NCBI GenBank assembly: GCA_016179685.1
Contig: JACPCR010000056.1
Location: forward strand, 62,001-126,000
Direction: 5' to 3'
Length of the DNA stretch: 64,000 nt
Origin: Planctomycetota bacterium
GTDB lineage: Bacteria; Planctomycetota; PUPC01; JACPCR01
Position numbers and translations under genes: made by a program. The notes beneath the pieces are model-generated. The model saw nothing but the letters and a program-made list of their open reading frames with translations. It did no database searches and was not told the origin of the DNA. Positions 17,008-25,973 of the stretch are shown here, piece by piece. The stretch's first letter is position 1; every line of letters begins with the position of its first letter.

Positions 17008-18732
17008 ATGGTAAAACGCTGGACATTCCGCCGAGGCGACCCCGCGGCCGCACATCACCTGGCCGGAGAGCTCGGCCTCTCCTCCCTCTTGGCCCAGCTT
17101 CTCGGCGTCCGAAACGTCACGCAGCGCGAGGAAGCGGAAGCCTTCCTTTGGCCCAAGCTCATGGGCCTCCATGATCCGGGCCTGCTCCCCGACATGGCCA
17201 AGGCCGTGCGGCGCATCCGCCAGGCCGTCGAGTCACGCCAGAAAATCACCCTCTACGGCGATTACGACGTCGATGGCACGACCGGCGTGGCGGTGCTCCT
17301 CAAGTTTTTCGAGCAGCTTCGCTACCCGGTGGAGGCCTACATCCCGCATCGTGTGGAGGAAGGTTACGGGCTCAACCTCGACGCGGTCAAGGACCTTCAC
17401 GCTCGCGGGACGCAGCTCGTCGTCACCGTCGATTGCGGCACCACCGCGAGGGAGGCCGTGGGCTACCTCCAGCAGGCCGGCGTGGACGTGATTGTCACGG
17501 ACCACCACGGTGTCCCCGAGGAGCTGCCCCAGGCCTTCGCCCTGATCAATCCCAAAATCCCCGGCTGCAATTACCCCTTCCCAGACCTCGCCGGGTCGGG
17601 CGTCGCCTTCAAGCTGGCCTGGGCCATGGCCGAGTCCTTCTCCCGTTCCAAAAAGGTCTCACCCGAGTTTCGCCGCTTCCTGCTCAACTCCCTCTCCTAC
17701 GTCGCCCTGGGGACCGTCGCCGACGTCGTGCCCCTCATATCCGAGAACCGCATCCTCACGCGGTTCGGCCTCACGGCGCTGCGGGAGAGCCCGACGACCG
17801 GGCTGGCCGCGCTGCTGGACGAGGCGGGCATGCGCGACCGCCGCGTGGCATCGAGCGACGTGGCGTTCCGGATCGCCCCCAGGCTCAACGCAGCGGGCCG
17901 GATGGGGCACGCCAGCAGGACGCTCGAGCTGCTGACGACGGCGGACCCGGACCGTGCCCGCGAGATCGCCCAGGCGATCGAAAAGCAGAATTCGGAACGC
18001 AAAAAAAAGGTGGAAATCATGACCCGGGAGGCCATGGAAGCGATCCGAGAAGAGGGACTGGAGCGGCAGCCGGTCATCGTCCTGGCGCGGGAAAACTGGC
18101 ATGCGGGCGTGCTGGGCATCGTTGCCCAGAAGCTCCTGGAGACCTACGGCCGGCCAGCCGTCGTTATTGCGCTGGACAACGGCCAAGGAAAAGGCTCGGC
18201 GCGCTCCATCCCCGGCTACGACATCACCGATGCCCTGGGCTCGTGCCGCGACCTCCTGACCAATTCCGGCGGGCACGCCCGTGCGGGCGGCCTCCAGATT
18301 CAACGTGAACAGTTCTCAGCCTTCCGCGAGCGCCTCGTCGCCCATGCCGCCAGCAGACTGGGCGAGCAGGACTTCCTTCCAAAGATCGAGATCGACGCCG
18401 AGGTCCTGCTGACTCAGCTCTCGCCGGAAGCGGTGTCCCAACTCGAGCTTCTCGAGCCTTTCGGGGAGAAGAATCCGGAGCCCCTGCTGGCCGCGGCGGA
18501 CCTCACCATCGTGGGACAGCCGCGGGTCCTGGGTGAAAGACAGGATCACCTCTCCTTCTTCGTGCGGCAGGGAGAGACCTCGCTGCGGGCCATGGCGTTC
18601 TCGCAGGCGGTCCAGCTCCGGGACACGGTCCGCAGCGGCGTCCGCTGCTCCCTCGCTTTCACTCCCAGGCTCAACACCTACCGAGGCGAGACGACGGTGG
18701 ACCTGATCGTGCGGGACGTTCGGCAGTCCTGA
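17008..18732 (+). CDS. recJ: Single-stranded-DNA-specific exonuclease RecJ
   Basis: 574 residues from the ATG at 17008 (MVKRWTFRRG), the usual RecJ length; the longer open frame upstream is intergenic. The DHH-phosphoesterase motifs are present: ITLYGDYDVDGTTGVA, VVTVDCGTT, VTDHHGVPEE, and the DHHA1 motif NSGGHARAGGLQ near the C-terminal part, followed by an OB-like end. RecJ degrades 5' ssDNA ends in recombination and mismatch repair. No strong ribosome-binding site precedes this ATG, so an upstream in-frame ATG near 16961 (MEGIDDHG) is possible. Confidence 0.95.
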   Translation: MVKRWTFRRGDPAAAHHLAGELGLSSLLAQLLGVRNVTQREEAEAFLWPKLMGLHDPGLLPDMAKAVRRIRQAVESRQKITLYGDYDVDGTTGVAVLLKFFEQLRYPVEAYIPHRVEEGYGLNLDAVKDLHARGTQLVVTVDCGTTAREAVGYLQQAGVDVIVTDHHGVPEELPQAFALINPKIPGCNYPFPDLAGSGVAFKLAWAMAESFSRSKKVSPEFRRFLLNSLSYVALGTVADVVPLISENRILTRFGLTALRESPTTGLAALLDEAGMRDRRVASSDVAFRIAPRLNAAGRMGHASRTLELLTTADPDRAREIAQAIEKQNSERKKKVEIMTREAMEAIREEGLERQPVIVLARENWHAGVLGIVAQKLLETYGRPAVVIALDNGQGKGSARSIPGYDITDALGSCRDLLTNSGGHARAGGLQIQREQFSAFRERLVAHAASRLGEQDFLPKIEIDAEVLLTQLSPEAVSQLELLEPFGEKNPEPLLAAADLTIVGQPRVLGERQDHLSFFVRQGETSLRAMAFSQAVQLRDTVRSGVRCSLAFTPRLNTYRGETTVDLIVRDVRQS

Positions 18733-19030
18733 GCCCCCTGGTCACCTGGGCCGCTCGTCACTCGGCGTCCCGCGTCTCCCAACGGGATCCTGCGGAAACG
18801 GCATCCTTCCGGAGAGGATAAGTCCGGGATTTCGCCTCCCAGCGGAATCCCTCCCAGCGTCCCAGAGGGACCCCTCTGGGAGGACAAGTCCGGGATTTCG
18901 CCTTCTCGTGGGCCGCGCCCATTGACTTGCGGCGTTTTCATTTATATACCTTCGGGTCGTGGCTGTCCGTCCCCGCAGGGAACGCCGAGGGACGGCGTGC
19001 CTTTGTTTCGAACTCTATGGGCAGCCTCCC
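18733..19030. repeat. Intergenic region with a 24-bp direct repeat and hairpins
   Basis: Two near-identical 24-bp direct copies (18814-18837 and 18880-18903, 23 of 24 matching, containing AAGTCCGGGATTTCGCCT) flank a hairpin TCCCAGAGG-GACC-CCTCTGGGA (about 18860-18881). No gene is supported. The start of the downstream protease gene lies at the right end. Confidence 0.7.
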
Positions 19031-20107
19031 ATGATTTACCGAACCAGATGTTGGCGAAATATCGGCTTTCTCGCCCTGTTGGTCCTCGAGGCCAGCAGGC
19101 CCGCACGGGCATCGGAAAGCGAGGCCCCAGGGGGCGGCGTCAGCGCAGATGTCCGCGACCGGATTGCGGCCTATTACGAAAGCCGCGGCGTCCAAGCCTC
19201 TGTGTGGGACCAGTTCGAGGCGGCGGAGTATGACGAGGAAGAATATCGCCGGTTCGTACGCAGGGGCGTGAAAGTGGATACCCGCGTTCCTATCGCCGAC
19301 CCGGCTCGGATTCCTCCTCCCGGCCCCGCCCCGAAGTGGTGGCAGGAGCTGAGCGCGGCCAAGTCCAGCCTGACGCTCACCGAGGAGACGGAGGTGGGCT
19401 TGATGGTCGCCGGCCGCGTCCTCCGGGAATATCCTCTCTGGGAGGATGCGGAATCGACGAAGTACGTCCGTTTCGTCGGACGGTACGTCGCCGAGCAGTC
19501 CATGCGGCCCGACATTCCCTACAAGTTTTTCATCATTCAGGGCAAGAGCCCGGCGGCTTATTCGACGCCCGGTGGGTTCCTCTTCGTCTCGACGGGCCTT
19601 CTGCAGCTCTTGAGCGACGAGGACGAACTGGCCTTCGTGCTGGGTCACGAGGTGGCCCACGTGGCGCGATTCCACGGCATCCTCGAGGTAGAACGTACGG
19701 CGACGACGCGCCGGGCCAACGAGGCGCTCGAGGAGCTCGACACGATGAGCCAGAAAAGCGGCGGCGAGAAACCTGACCTCGAGGCCATCGCGGATGAGGC
19801 CTTCAAGGTCTTCACGGGTTTCCGCAGCCGGGCGGAGGAGGACCAGGCCGACGCTCTCGGCGTGGATTTCACCATCCGAGGCGGATACCGGAAGGAGTGC
19901 GGGGTCGAGGTTCTCGGCCTGCTTCAAAAGAAGCTGGGGGACGGGCCGGAGGCCTCCGAGAGCGACACGCACCCGAAGTTTTCCGAACGCATCCAGGCGC
20001 TGGAGAGGCATTTGAAATCCAAGGCGGGCAGCTCGCCGCGCCGCCGGATGACCTCCACCCAGAAGCGTTTCGATCAGCTTCGAAAGTCGTTGTCGGGAAA
20101 GGAATAA
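19031..20107 (+). CDS. M48-family exported metalloprotease
   Basis: 358 residues from the ATG at 19031 (MIYRTRCWRNIGFLALLVLE), which gives a clean signal peptide ending near ASRPARA; the frame is open further upstream but without signal logic. The zinc motif HEVAH is at 206-210 within LGHEVAHVARFHG; the likely third ligand Glu is in FRSRAEEDQADALGVDF; the C-terminal THPKFSERIQAL matches 'HP-x-x-x-R' of M48 BepA/LoiP-type proteases. It probably handles envelope protein quality control. It leads a four-gene run of exported proteins. Confidence 0.92.
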   Translation: MIYRTRCWRNIGFLALLVLEASRPARASESEAPGGGVSADVRDRIAAYYESRGVQASVWDQFEAAEYDEEEYRRFVRRGVKVDTRVPIADPARIPPPGPAPKWWQELSAAKSSLTLTEETEVGLMVAGRVLREYPLWEDAESTKYVRFVGRYVAEQSMRPDIPYKFFIIQGKSPAAYSTPGGFLFVSTGLLQLLSDEDELAFVLGHEVAHVARFHGILEVERTATTRRANEALEELDTMSQKSGGEKPDLEAIADEAFKVFTGFRSRAEEDQADALGVDFTIRGGYRKECGVEVLGLLQKKLGDGPEASESDTHPKFSERIQALERHLKSKAGSSPRRRMTSTQKRFDQLRKSLSGKE

Positions 20108-20129
20108 GAACACTCGTGAGGAATCGGCC

Positions 20130-20747
20130 ATGACACGATACCCCTTCTGCATCTCGTTGCTGTTCTGCGTCGCGGCCGCCCTGACCGGGCCGGGCTGCCG
20201 AACGGGTCCGGACGTCCAGCGGACGGACCCCGCCATGGTGGTGGACTACAGCGGCCGATGGAACGATACGGATGCGCAGCTTGTCGCCCGGGCGATGACG
20301 GAAGATTGCCTGGTCCGGCCCTGGATCGAAGACTTCAAGGCCAGCCACGGCGGCCAGAAGCCGGTAGTCGTCGTGGGCCAAATCCGCAACAACAGCCACG
20401 AGCACATCAACACCGAGGTCTTCACGACCAGCTTTGAACGGGAGCTGCTCAACTCCAGTCGGGTCCGCGTCGTAGCGGAGAGTCAGCTTCGCGCCGATAT
20501 CCGGGAGGAGCGCCGGAACATCCAGGCCAATTCGGACCCTGAAACGATCAAGAAATTCGGCAAGGAGATCGGGGCGGATTTCATCCTCCTGGGCGTGGTC
20601 TCCACGATCAAGGATGAGGTTGAGGGCCGCTACGCGATCTATTATCAGAGCAACTTCGAGCTGATCCATATCGAGACCAACGAGAAGGTGTGGATCGGGG
20701 AGCACAAGATCAAGAAGGACATCAAGCGCAAGGCTTGGAAACTCTAA
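20130..20747 (+). CDS. LpoB-family penicillin-binding-protein activator lipoprotein
   Basis: 205 residues with a GAGGA ribosome-binding site. The signal peptide ends in the lipobox LTGPGC with Cys at residue 23. The rest fits the LpoB fold: VVVVGQIRNNSHEHINTEVF, FERELLNSSRVRVV and 'FILLGVVSTIKDE' strands. LpoB lipoproteins anchor in the outer membrane and stimulate PBP1b in enterobacteria; in other phyla the same family is found next to COG3014 and LPP20 proteins, as here. The gene ends 2 nt before the next open frame. Confidence 0.88.
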   Translation: MTRYPFCISLLFCVAAALTGPGCRTGPDVQRTDPAMVVDYSGRWNDTDAQLVARAMTEDCLVRPWIEDFKASHGGQKPVVVVGQIRNNSHEHINTEVFTTSFERELLNSSRVRVVAESQLRADIREERRNIQANSDPETIKKFGKEIGADFILLGVVSTIKDEVEGRYAIYYQSNFELIHIETNEKVWIGEHKIKKDIKRKAWKL

Positions 20748-20814
20748 TGTGGCTCGGGCGATCAGAACCGACGCAGGAGACGGCAATCGCTTCGCTTCAG
20801 ATGGGTGGGTAGAA

Positions 20815-22269
20815 ATGTCCTGGAACTGCTGGCTTCTTCCTGTTCTTTCAAGGGCCGACACCCCGCGTGTCCCGGACGCCGTCAAGAGGCCGGCCCCCCC
20901 AGGTTGCCCGCGCCCCGCGGCTTTCCCGGGAAAATCTGCCCGCCGGCTCGCGTGGCTCGCCAGTCTGATTCTCCTGGCTCTGCTGGTCTCCTGCGGGCCG
21001 GACCCGGGCTTCTACGCACGGGTGGAGACTCTGATGGCCGCGGGGGACCATGCCCAGGCCTACGAGATGGTGCAGCTCAACCGCACGTCCTATTCGAAGC
21101 GCGAGCGGCTGCTTTATCATTTGGACCTTGGCCTGACGGCCCACTACGGGGGGCTTTACGAAAAGAGCAACGAGAACCTGGAAAAGGCGGAACAACTCGG
21201 GGAGGAACTGTACACCAAGTCCTTCACGGCCCAGAGCGCGTCCTTCCTGATCAACGACTATCTCTTGGCCTACCGCGGAGAGGACTTCGAACGCGCTCTG
21301 ATTCACCTCTTCAAGTCGCTCAATTACCTCAAGCTGGGCAAGGTCGAGGATGCCCTGGTCGAAGCGCGGCAGGTGGACAGCCGGCTGCAAACCCTCAATG
21401 CGAGCCACCCGGACGACCAGAAAAACGTGTACCGGGAGGACGCCCTGATCCGGTTCATCATGGGGCTGGTCTACGAGTCGGAGGGGAAGCTCGAAGACGC
21501 CGTGATCGATTACGCGAAGTCGGAGGAGGTCTTCCAGGATTACAGGCGACACTACGGCACGGTGTGGCCGCAGTTCCTGCTGGAGAATCTTCTGACCGCG
21601 GCGGACGGCGCGGGCCGGCGAGACCTGCTCGAGGAGTACCAGCAACGTTATCCCCGCGTCGTCCTCCTGCCTTACCAGCACAAAAAGGACCTGGCGGAGG
21701 TGGTCGTCGTCCATTACAGCGGCCGCAGCCCGGTCAAGGTGGGCGTCACCTTCCCCGTCGCCGTCGAGGAGAACGTCGTGCTCCAAGTCGCCATTCCCAC
21801 CTATCAGAAACAGCCTCGGAGCGGGGAAGCGGCGAGGATCACGCTCCAAAATGTGGCCGGCGGCAACCCGCAGGTGTTCGAAACGGAGTTGATGGAGGAC
21901 GTCGAAGCCATTGCCATTACGAATCTGCAGAACCGGCTGATGCGGATGACGGCCAAGGCGATTGCCCGCGTGACGGCCCAGTACTTCCTCATCAAGACCA
22001 CCGCGGAAAAGGTACGCCAGGAATATGGCGAAGAGGCCGCCCAGAATTATCAGCTCATGATGTCCGGACTGGCCCAGATGATCTCCCAGCCGGACCTCCG
22101 GTCCTGCCGGTCCCTGCCGGCCGAAATCCGCGTGGGATGCGCCTTGCTCGTTCCCGGCGAATACGATGTCCAGGCCGCCCTTCCAGGCAGGGCCGCGCCC
22201 CTGAGCCTGGGCCAAATCAAGCTGGAAGCCGGAAAAAAGGAATTCATCCTCTTGCGTTCCCTGGAGTAG
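20815..22269 (+). CDS. COG3014-type lipoprotein of the LpoB/LPP20 locus
   Basis: About 484 residues if it starts at ATG 20815; a GTG at 20749 is also in frame, and the 45 residues before the hydrophobic segment are Pro/Arg-rich, so the true start may be later. The lipobox is LLALLVSC followed by GPDPGFYARVE. TPR-like helices follow (LYEKSNENLEKAEQL, YLKLGKVEDALVEARQV, YESEGKLEDAVIDYAKSEEV), then a beta-rich C-terminus. This layout matches the uncharacterised COG3014 proteins that accompany LpoB and LPP20 genes. Role probably at the outer membrane or cell wall; unproven. Confidence 0.8.
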   Translation: MSWNCWLLPVLSRADTPRVPDAVKRPAPPGCPRPAAFPGKSARRLAWLASLILLALLVSCGPDPGFYARVETLMAAGDHAQAYEMVQLNRTSYSKRERLLYHLDLGLTAHYGGLYEKSNENLEKAEQLGEELYTKSFTAQSASFLINDYLLAYRGEDFERALIHLFKSLNYLKLGKVEDALVEARQVDSRLQTLNASHPDDQKNVYREDALIRFIMGLVYESEGKLEDAVIDYAKSEEVFQDYRRHYGTVWPQFLLENLLTAADGAGRRDLLEEYQQRYPRVVLLPYQHKKDLAEVVVVHYSGRSPVKVGVTFPVAVEENVVLQVAIPTYQKQPRSGEAARITLQNVAGGNPQVFETELMEDVEAIAITNLQNRLMRMTAKAIARVTAQYFLIKTTAEKVRQEYGEEAAQNYQLMMSGLAQMISQPDLRSCRSLPAEIRVGCALLVPGEYDVQAALPGRAAPLSLGQIKLEAGKKEFILLRSLE

Positions 22270-22280
22270 TAGACGAGCAA

Positions 22281-22300
22281 GCCAGTGCACCCGCACTGGC
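22281..22300. repeat. Intergenic hairpin with ACCC loop (family P)
   Basis: GCCAGTGC (22281-22288), loop ACCC, GCACTGGC (22293-22300); pairing extends outward with a small bulge (GACGA ... TCGTC). Same core and loop as 448-475 and 16770-16797. It lies between two genes transcribed in the same direction. Confidence 0.65.
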
Positions 22301-22328
22301 TCATCGTCACCTCGGAGGCAGATTGACG

Positions 22329-23438
22329 ATGCATGAATGGCAATCGGATGGATTTTCTCGGCGGCAAGCCGCTCGGCTTTATCCTGAAGGTGTTGCCTTC
22401 TTGGCCGCCGCGGTCCTCCTGTCGAGCGTCTGCGGCTGCTTCACAACCGGTGGGAGTCCGCCAGCCGGAGACGGCGGGGCTGGCGACGCGCCGGACTGGG
22501 TGCGGGGCCAGCCGGCCCGTTATCCCTCCGCCCGCTATCTCAGCGCGGTCGGCACGGGCGCGTCGAGGGCCATGGCGGAGGAGAACGCCCGGGCCGAGTT
22601 GGCCCGGATTTTCCGGTCCGAGATCGACTCCCGGACCCGGACTTACGAGAAATACCTCCAGGCTTCGTCGGGCGCGAAGACCCGCTCTTCCGAGGAGATC
22701 AGCCAGGAAAACCTGACTGTCATCTCCACCCGAAAGGTCATCGAGGGATCGGAAATCGCCGAGGTCTACCGGCAGAAGCAGCCGGAGGCCCATTACGCGC
22801 TGGCCATCCTGGACCGTAGCCGGAGCGCCGAGATGCTGAAGGATCGACTGGATCGGCTCGATTCGGAAATCGAATCGCTTTTGAAGGAGGCCCATGGGAT
22901 CACCGATAAGCTTGACCGGCTGAGAACGCTCCACCGGTCCGTGCCGAAATTCGCCCTGCGGGACGCCTACGACACGGAACTTCGCATCGTGAGCGCGGAA
23001 GGCGGCGGCCGGGCGTCGCCGCACCGGTTCGCGGACGTCCAAGCCGAGCTGGACCAGCTTCTTTTCCAGGACCTGTCCATCGCCGTGCGGGTCAAGGGGC
23101 ACGGATCGGAAGAACTCCGGGCGTCGCTCCTGGAGCGGCTGGGCCGGTTGAACCTGAAGGTCGAGCGGGACGAGGCGGACCGGACGTATGACCTGACCAT
23201 CGAGGTGGAGACTCTCTTCAAGGTGGTCCCGCGCAGTGAAGAATTTGTCGATTCGCGATGGGAGGCCAAGGCGCGGCTGCTGAACCGCAATCGCCAGGAG
23301 TTGGACGCTTCGACCGTGCAGGGAGGCGGAGGCTATCTGAATCGGGCGCTGGCCGAAGAGATGGCGCTGAAGGAGCTGCGGGAGAAGGCGCCCGAGGCCG
23401 CGGCCGCCCACGTCGCCCGCTATCTCTTCGGCCATTGA
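22329..23438 (+). CDS. LPP20-family lipoprotein
   Basis: 369 residues from ATG 22329 (MHEWQSDGFSRRQAARLYPE). The signal sequence ends LLSSVCGC with a lipobox cysteine. The LPP20 region is seen as 'PDWVRGQPARYPSARYLSAVGTG' followed by 'AMAEENARAELARIFRSEI'. The protein continues with helices and a beta-rich C-terminus (VEVETLF-type strands). LPP20 proteins are outer-membrane lipoproteins of unknown mechanism. It completes the LpoB/COG3014/LPP20 trio. Confidence 0.85.
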   Translation: MHEWQSDGFSRRQAARLYPEGVAFLAAAVLLSSVCGCFTTGGSPPAGDGGAGDAPDWVRGQPARYPSARYLSAVGTGASRAMAEENARAELARIFRSEIDSRTRTYEKYLQASSGAKTRSSEEISQENLTVISTRKVIEGSEIAEVYRQKQPEAHYALAILDRSRSAEMLKDRLDRLDSEIESLLKEAHGITDKLDRLRTLHRSVPKFALRDAYDTELRIVSAEGGGRASPHRFADVQAELDQLLFQDLSIAVRVKGHGSEELRASLLERLGRLNLKVERDEADRTYDLTIEVETLFKVVPRSEEFVDSRWEAKARLLNRNRQELDASTVQGGGGYLNRALAEEMALKELREKAPEAAAAHVARYLFGH

Positions 23439-23465
23439 ACAGGGATACGAGCACCCGCAGACTCC

Positions 23466-25112
23466 GTGAGAGAAACCATGCCTGCCGATGCCCCTCCCAT
23501 TCTTCGTGAAGTCGAGCGCCGCGTTCAGCCGCTGGAGAAGGCGCTGGCCATCGCCCACTGGAATCTCGAAACGACCGGGGATGACCGCTATGTCCAGGAG
23601 AGCGAAGCACTTCGGGTGAAGGTGGCGGAGCAGTACGCGGACCGGAACGTTTTCAAGAAACTGGGCGCGTTGCGGGTGAAGCCCCCGCCCCAGCCGAGCA
23701 CGGAGGCAGAACGGCAAATCGACGTGCTCTACCGCCATTGCGCTTCCCATCAGATGTCTCCGGCCACCATCGAGGAACTGGCCCGGCGCAGCGTGCAGCT
23801 CGAGGCGTGCTTCAACCGATTCCGGGCGCTGCTGGCCGGACGCCGCGTTGCCGACAACGAGATTGACCAATGCCTGGCCAATGAGACCTCCTCCGGCCGA
23901 GTCGAAGCCGCTTGGCGAGCCAGCAAGGACATCGTCCACTTCCGAGGCGAAGAGGACCGCCTGCCGCCCGTCCACCAGCAAATCCGCGAGCTGGTGCAAG
24001 TGCGTAACCGCGGCGCCCGGGAGGTAGGCTTCCATGACTATTACCAGATGTCCATGGAACTCGACGAGCTGGGGCTGGACTGGCTCTTCCAGACGCTCGG
24101 CGTTCTGGCCGATGCCAGCGAAGAGCCCTTCCGGAAGTACAAGGAGGGGCTCGACAGCAGCCTGGCCCGGAAGTTCGGCTGCCGGGTGGAGGACCTGCGG
24201 CCCTGGCACTACGGTGACCGCTTCTTCCAGTCGCCGCCCAAGGCGGGCAAGCTCGACCTGGACCCCCTGTTTCAGGGGCGCGATGTCGTCGCGCTGACGA
24301 CGCGCACCTTCGATGGGCTCGGGCTCGACATCCGGCCCATCCTCGCCCGGAGCGATCTCTATCCGGGCGATCCGGCGACGAGCAAGAAGTGCCAGCATGC
24401 CTTCTGCACGGCGATCGAACCCCCGGGCGATGTCCGCATCCTGTGCAATATCATGGACAACGAGCGCTGGATGTCGACGACGCTCCACGAATTCGGGCAC
24501 GGCGTGGACTCGGCGGGGCTGTCTCCTGATCTGCCTTATTTTCTGAAGACGCACGCGCATACGCTGACGACCGAAGCGATTGCCTTGATGATGGAGCGAC
24601 ACCGCTTCCATGCGTCCTGGCTTGTCGAAGTCGCCGGCGTCCCGGCCGAACGAGCGCGAGACATCGAGGCCCGGGGCCGCGCGGAACTAGCCGCAAAGCA
24701 CATCGTCTTCACCCGCTGGGTCCTGGTCATGTGCCACTTCGAACGCGCACTCTACGAACGGCCGGAGGACCCGGGCCTCGATGGATACTGGTGGGACCTC
24801 GTAGAGAGATACCAGGGGGTCGCCCGCCCCGCTCCGGGCCACCGCCAGCCCGACTGGGCCTCGAAAATCCACCTTGCCGGCGCACCCGCTTATTACCAGA
24901 ACTACCTCCTTGGCGAGGTGTTCGGGGCACAGCTCGAAGAGGCCATCGAGTCCCGATTCGGGCCCCTCGCGCTCAATCCGAAGGCGGGCGAGTTCCTCGC
25001 CCGGGAGATGTTCGCCCACGGCGCCCGCTGGCCATGGCGGGAACTGCTCCGCCGGCTCACGGGCCGGGACCTGACGCTCGAGCCGTTCGTCGCTCGAGGC
25101 CGAAGCGTGTGA
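23466..25112 (+). CDS. M2/M3-like zinc peptidase (peptidyl-dipeptidase type)
   Basis: 548 residues from ATG 23466; ATG 23478 (MPADAP) is an alternative. The zinc motif HEFGH is at 341-345 (TTLHEFGHGVDSAG) and the downstream glutamate ligand lies in HTLTTEAIALMMER about 25 residues later, as in gluzincins of the M2 (ACE-like) and M3 families. The order 'HYGDRFFQ', 'CNIMDNERWMSTTLHE' and 'YYQNYLLGEVFGAQ' is closest to bacterial M2 peptidases. No signal peptide is visible, so it is probably cytoplasmic. It follows the lipoprotein trio by 27 nt. Confidence 0.78.
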   Translation: MRETMPADAPPILREVERRVQPLEKALAIAHWNLETTGDDRYVQESEALRVKVAEQYADRNVFKKLGALRVKPPPQPSTEAERQIDVLYRHCASHQMSPATIEELARRSVQLEACFNRFRALLAGRRVADNEIDQCLANETSSGRVEAAWRASKDIVHFRGEEDRLPPVHQQIRELVQVRNRGAREVGFHDYYQMSMELDELGLDWLFQTLGVLADASEEPFRKYKEGLDSSLARKFGCRVEDLRPWHYGDRFFQSPPKAGKLDLDPLFQGRDVVALTTRTFDGLGLDIRPILARSDLYPGDPATSKKCQHAFCTAIEPPGDVRILCNIMDNERWMSTTLHEFGHGVDSAGLSPDLPYFLKTHAHTLTTEAIALMMERHRFHASWLVEVAGVPAERARDIEARGRAELAAKHIVFTRWVLVMCHFERALYERPEDPGLDGYWWDLVERYQGVARPAPGHRQPDWASKIHLAGAPAYYQNYLLGEVFGAQLEEAIESRFGPLALNPKAGEFLAREMFAHGARWPWRELLRRLTGRDLTLEPFVARGRSV

Positions 25113-25147
25113 CCGCTTCGGAATCAGCCCGCGACCGACGCCTTTTC

Positions 25148-25268
25148 TGAAATCCGCCTGCCGGCGGATTTCAATAGAAACTTCTGCTTTGCCGCCAGGG
25201 TTGGGCCGGCGAAGCCGGGCCAATCCTGGCTCTGAAATCCGCGAGCCCGAAGGGCCCAGCGGATTTCA
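25148..25268. repeat. Composite multi-hairpin repeat, copy 1
   Basis: Three consecutive hairpins. 25148-25173: TGAAATCCGCC-TGCC-GGCGGATTTCA, perfect. 25194-25230: GCCAGG...CCTGGC with a GAA loop (14 of 16 inner pairs). 25233-25268: TGAAATCCGC ... GCGGATTTCA around a GC-rich loop. The 75 bp at 25194-25268 recur almost identically at 25433-25507 (one internal mismatch) and inverted at 54064-54140. No gene is supported in 25113-25650. Confidence 0.85.
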
Positions 25269-25432
25269 ATGGGAGCTTGGGGCGTCAAAATTGAAAAAAA
25301 ACTTCTTAAGTTTGAGTTGCAGTTTCACGGTATAAGGACTCTTCCGGTCCCGATCCCCACGTGCATTCAATCGAGATCATCCAGGATAAGCTAAGAGGTT
25401 GGAAATTGAAGAGAGAGACCTCTGTCTGACCC

Positions 25433-25507
25433 GCCAGGGTTGGGCCGGCGAAGCCGGGCCAATCCTGGCTCTGAAATCCGCGAGCCCGAAGGGCGCAGCG
25501 GATTTCA
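25433..25507. repeat. Composite multi-hairpin repeat, copy 2
   Basis: 75-bp copy of 25194-25268 in direct orientation, 239 bp downstream, with one clear internal difference (GGGCGC for GGGCCC). Contains the GCCAGGGTTGGGCCGGC hairpin and the TGAAATCCGC/GCGGATTTCA hairpin. It ends about 150 bp before the cobalamin riboswitch. Confidence 0.85.
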
Positions 25508-25659
25508 TTAGGCAAGCGCTGTGCTGTAATGATTGGACCTTCCGCATCCGACTTGGCAGAAGTCTGCAAGAATCGCCGGTTCTATTTCGGAGTTGCAGAA
25601 ATCTCCCAGGTGCGTCCTGCGGCAAGTGCAGAATTTGCGGATTTGCTCTGTTGAAACTC

Positions 25660-25905
25660 GATACCGCTTCAGGTCCCCTCTTCGGGGGCTAACAGGGAAG
25701 CCCGTGAAAATCGGGCGCGGTCCCGCCGCTGTCACCGGGGACGAAACCTGCCGACGTTCGCCAACGGGGTCGAACGCCACGCCACTTGCCCAAGCTGGGA
25801 AGGCGCAGGAAGTAGAAGAATCCGGAAGCCAGAAGACCTGCCTGGGGCAAAAGTTGGCCAGCCGTCCCGGATATGGACGGTCGCCGGCAACGTGGGATCA
25901 AGAAA
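25660..25905 (+). promoter_or_regulatory. Adenosylcobalamin (B12) riboswitch
   Basis: The conserved core is clear: AACAGGGAAGCCCGTGAAAA at 25691-25710, the GGTCCCGCCGCTGTCACC segment that follows, and the B12-box AGCCAGAAGACCTGCC at 25827-25842. The edges given are approximate. It precedes cobA and a strong intrinsic terminator, so B12 binding should stop transcription of the whole biosynthesis and cobalt-uptake operon. Known behaviour of the class is repression by adenosylcobalamin; the attenuation mode here is inferred from the terminator. Confidence 0.95.
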
Positions 25906-25915
25906 GCTGGGTGCA

Positions 25916-25954
25916 ATCCCCGAGTGTCCTTCGGACGTTCGGGGATTTTTTTTT
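25916..25954 (+). terminator. Intrinsic terminator of the riboswitch expression platform
   Basis: CCCCGAGTGTCC pairs with GGACGTTCGGGG over 12 positions (two G-T pairs) with a 3-nt TTC loop, followed by nine T residues (25946-25954). It lies between the riboswitch core and the cobA start 20 nt later. Confidence 0.9.
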
Positions 25955-25973
25955 CAAAGGAAGTTTTTTCCCC

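Noticed and set aside
20805-23438. 877-residue plus-strand ORF
   Set aside because: Only its last 369 residues (LPP20 lipoprotein) are real; the first part is an alternative frame of the COG3014 gene.
22050-24611. 853-residue minus-strand ORF opposite the LPP20 and peptidase genes
   Set aside because: It is antisense to well-supported proteins and has the Arg/Gly/Pro-rich composition of a GC-driven shadow frame.
24687-25223. 178-residue minus-strand ORF starting MARLRRPNPGG, like the frame start at 54111
   Set aside because: The shared N-terminus comes from the composite hairpin repeat, not from homologous proteins.
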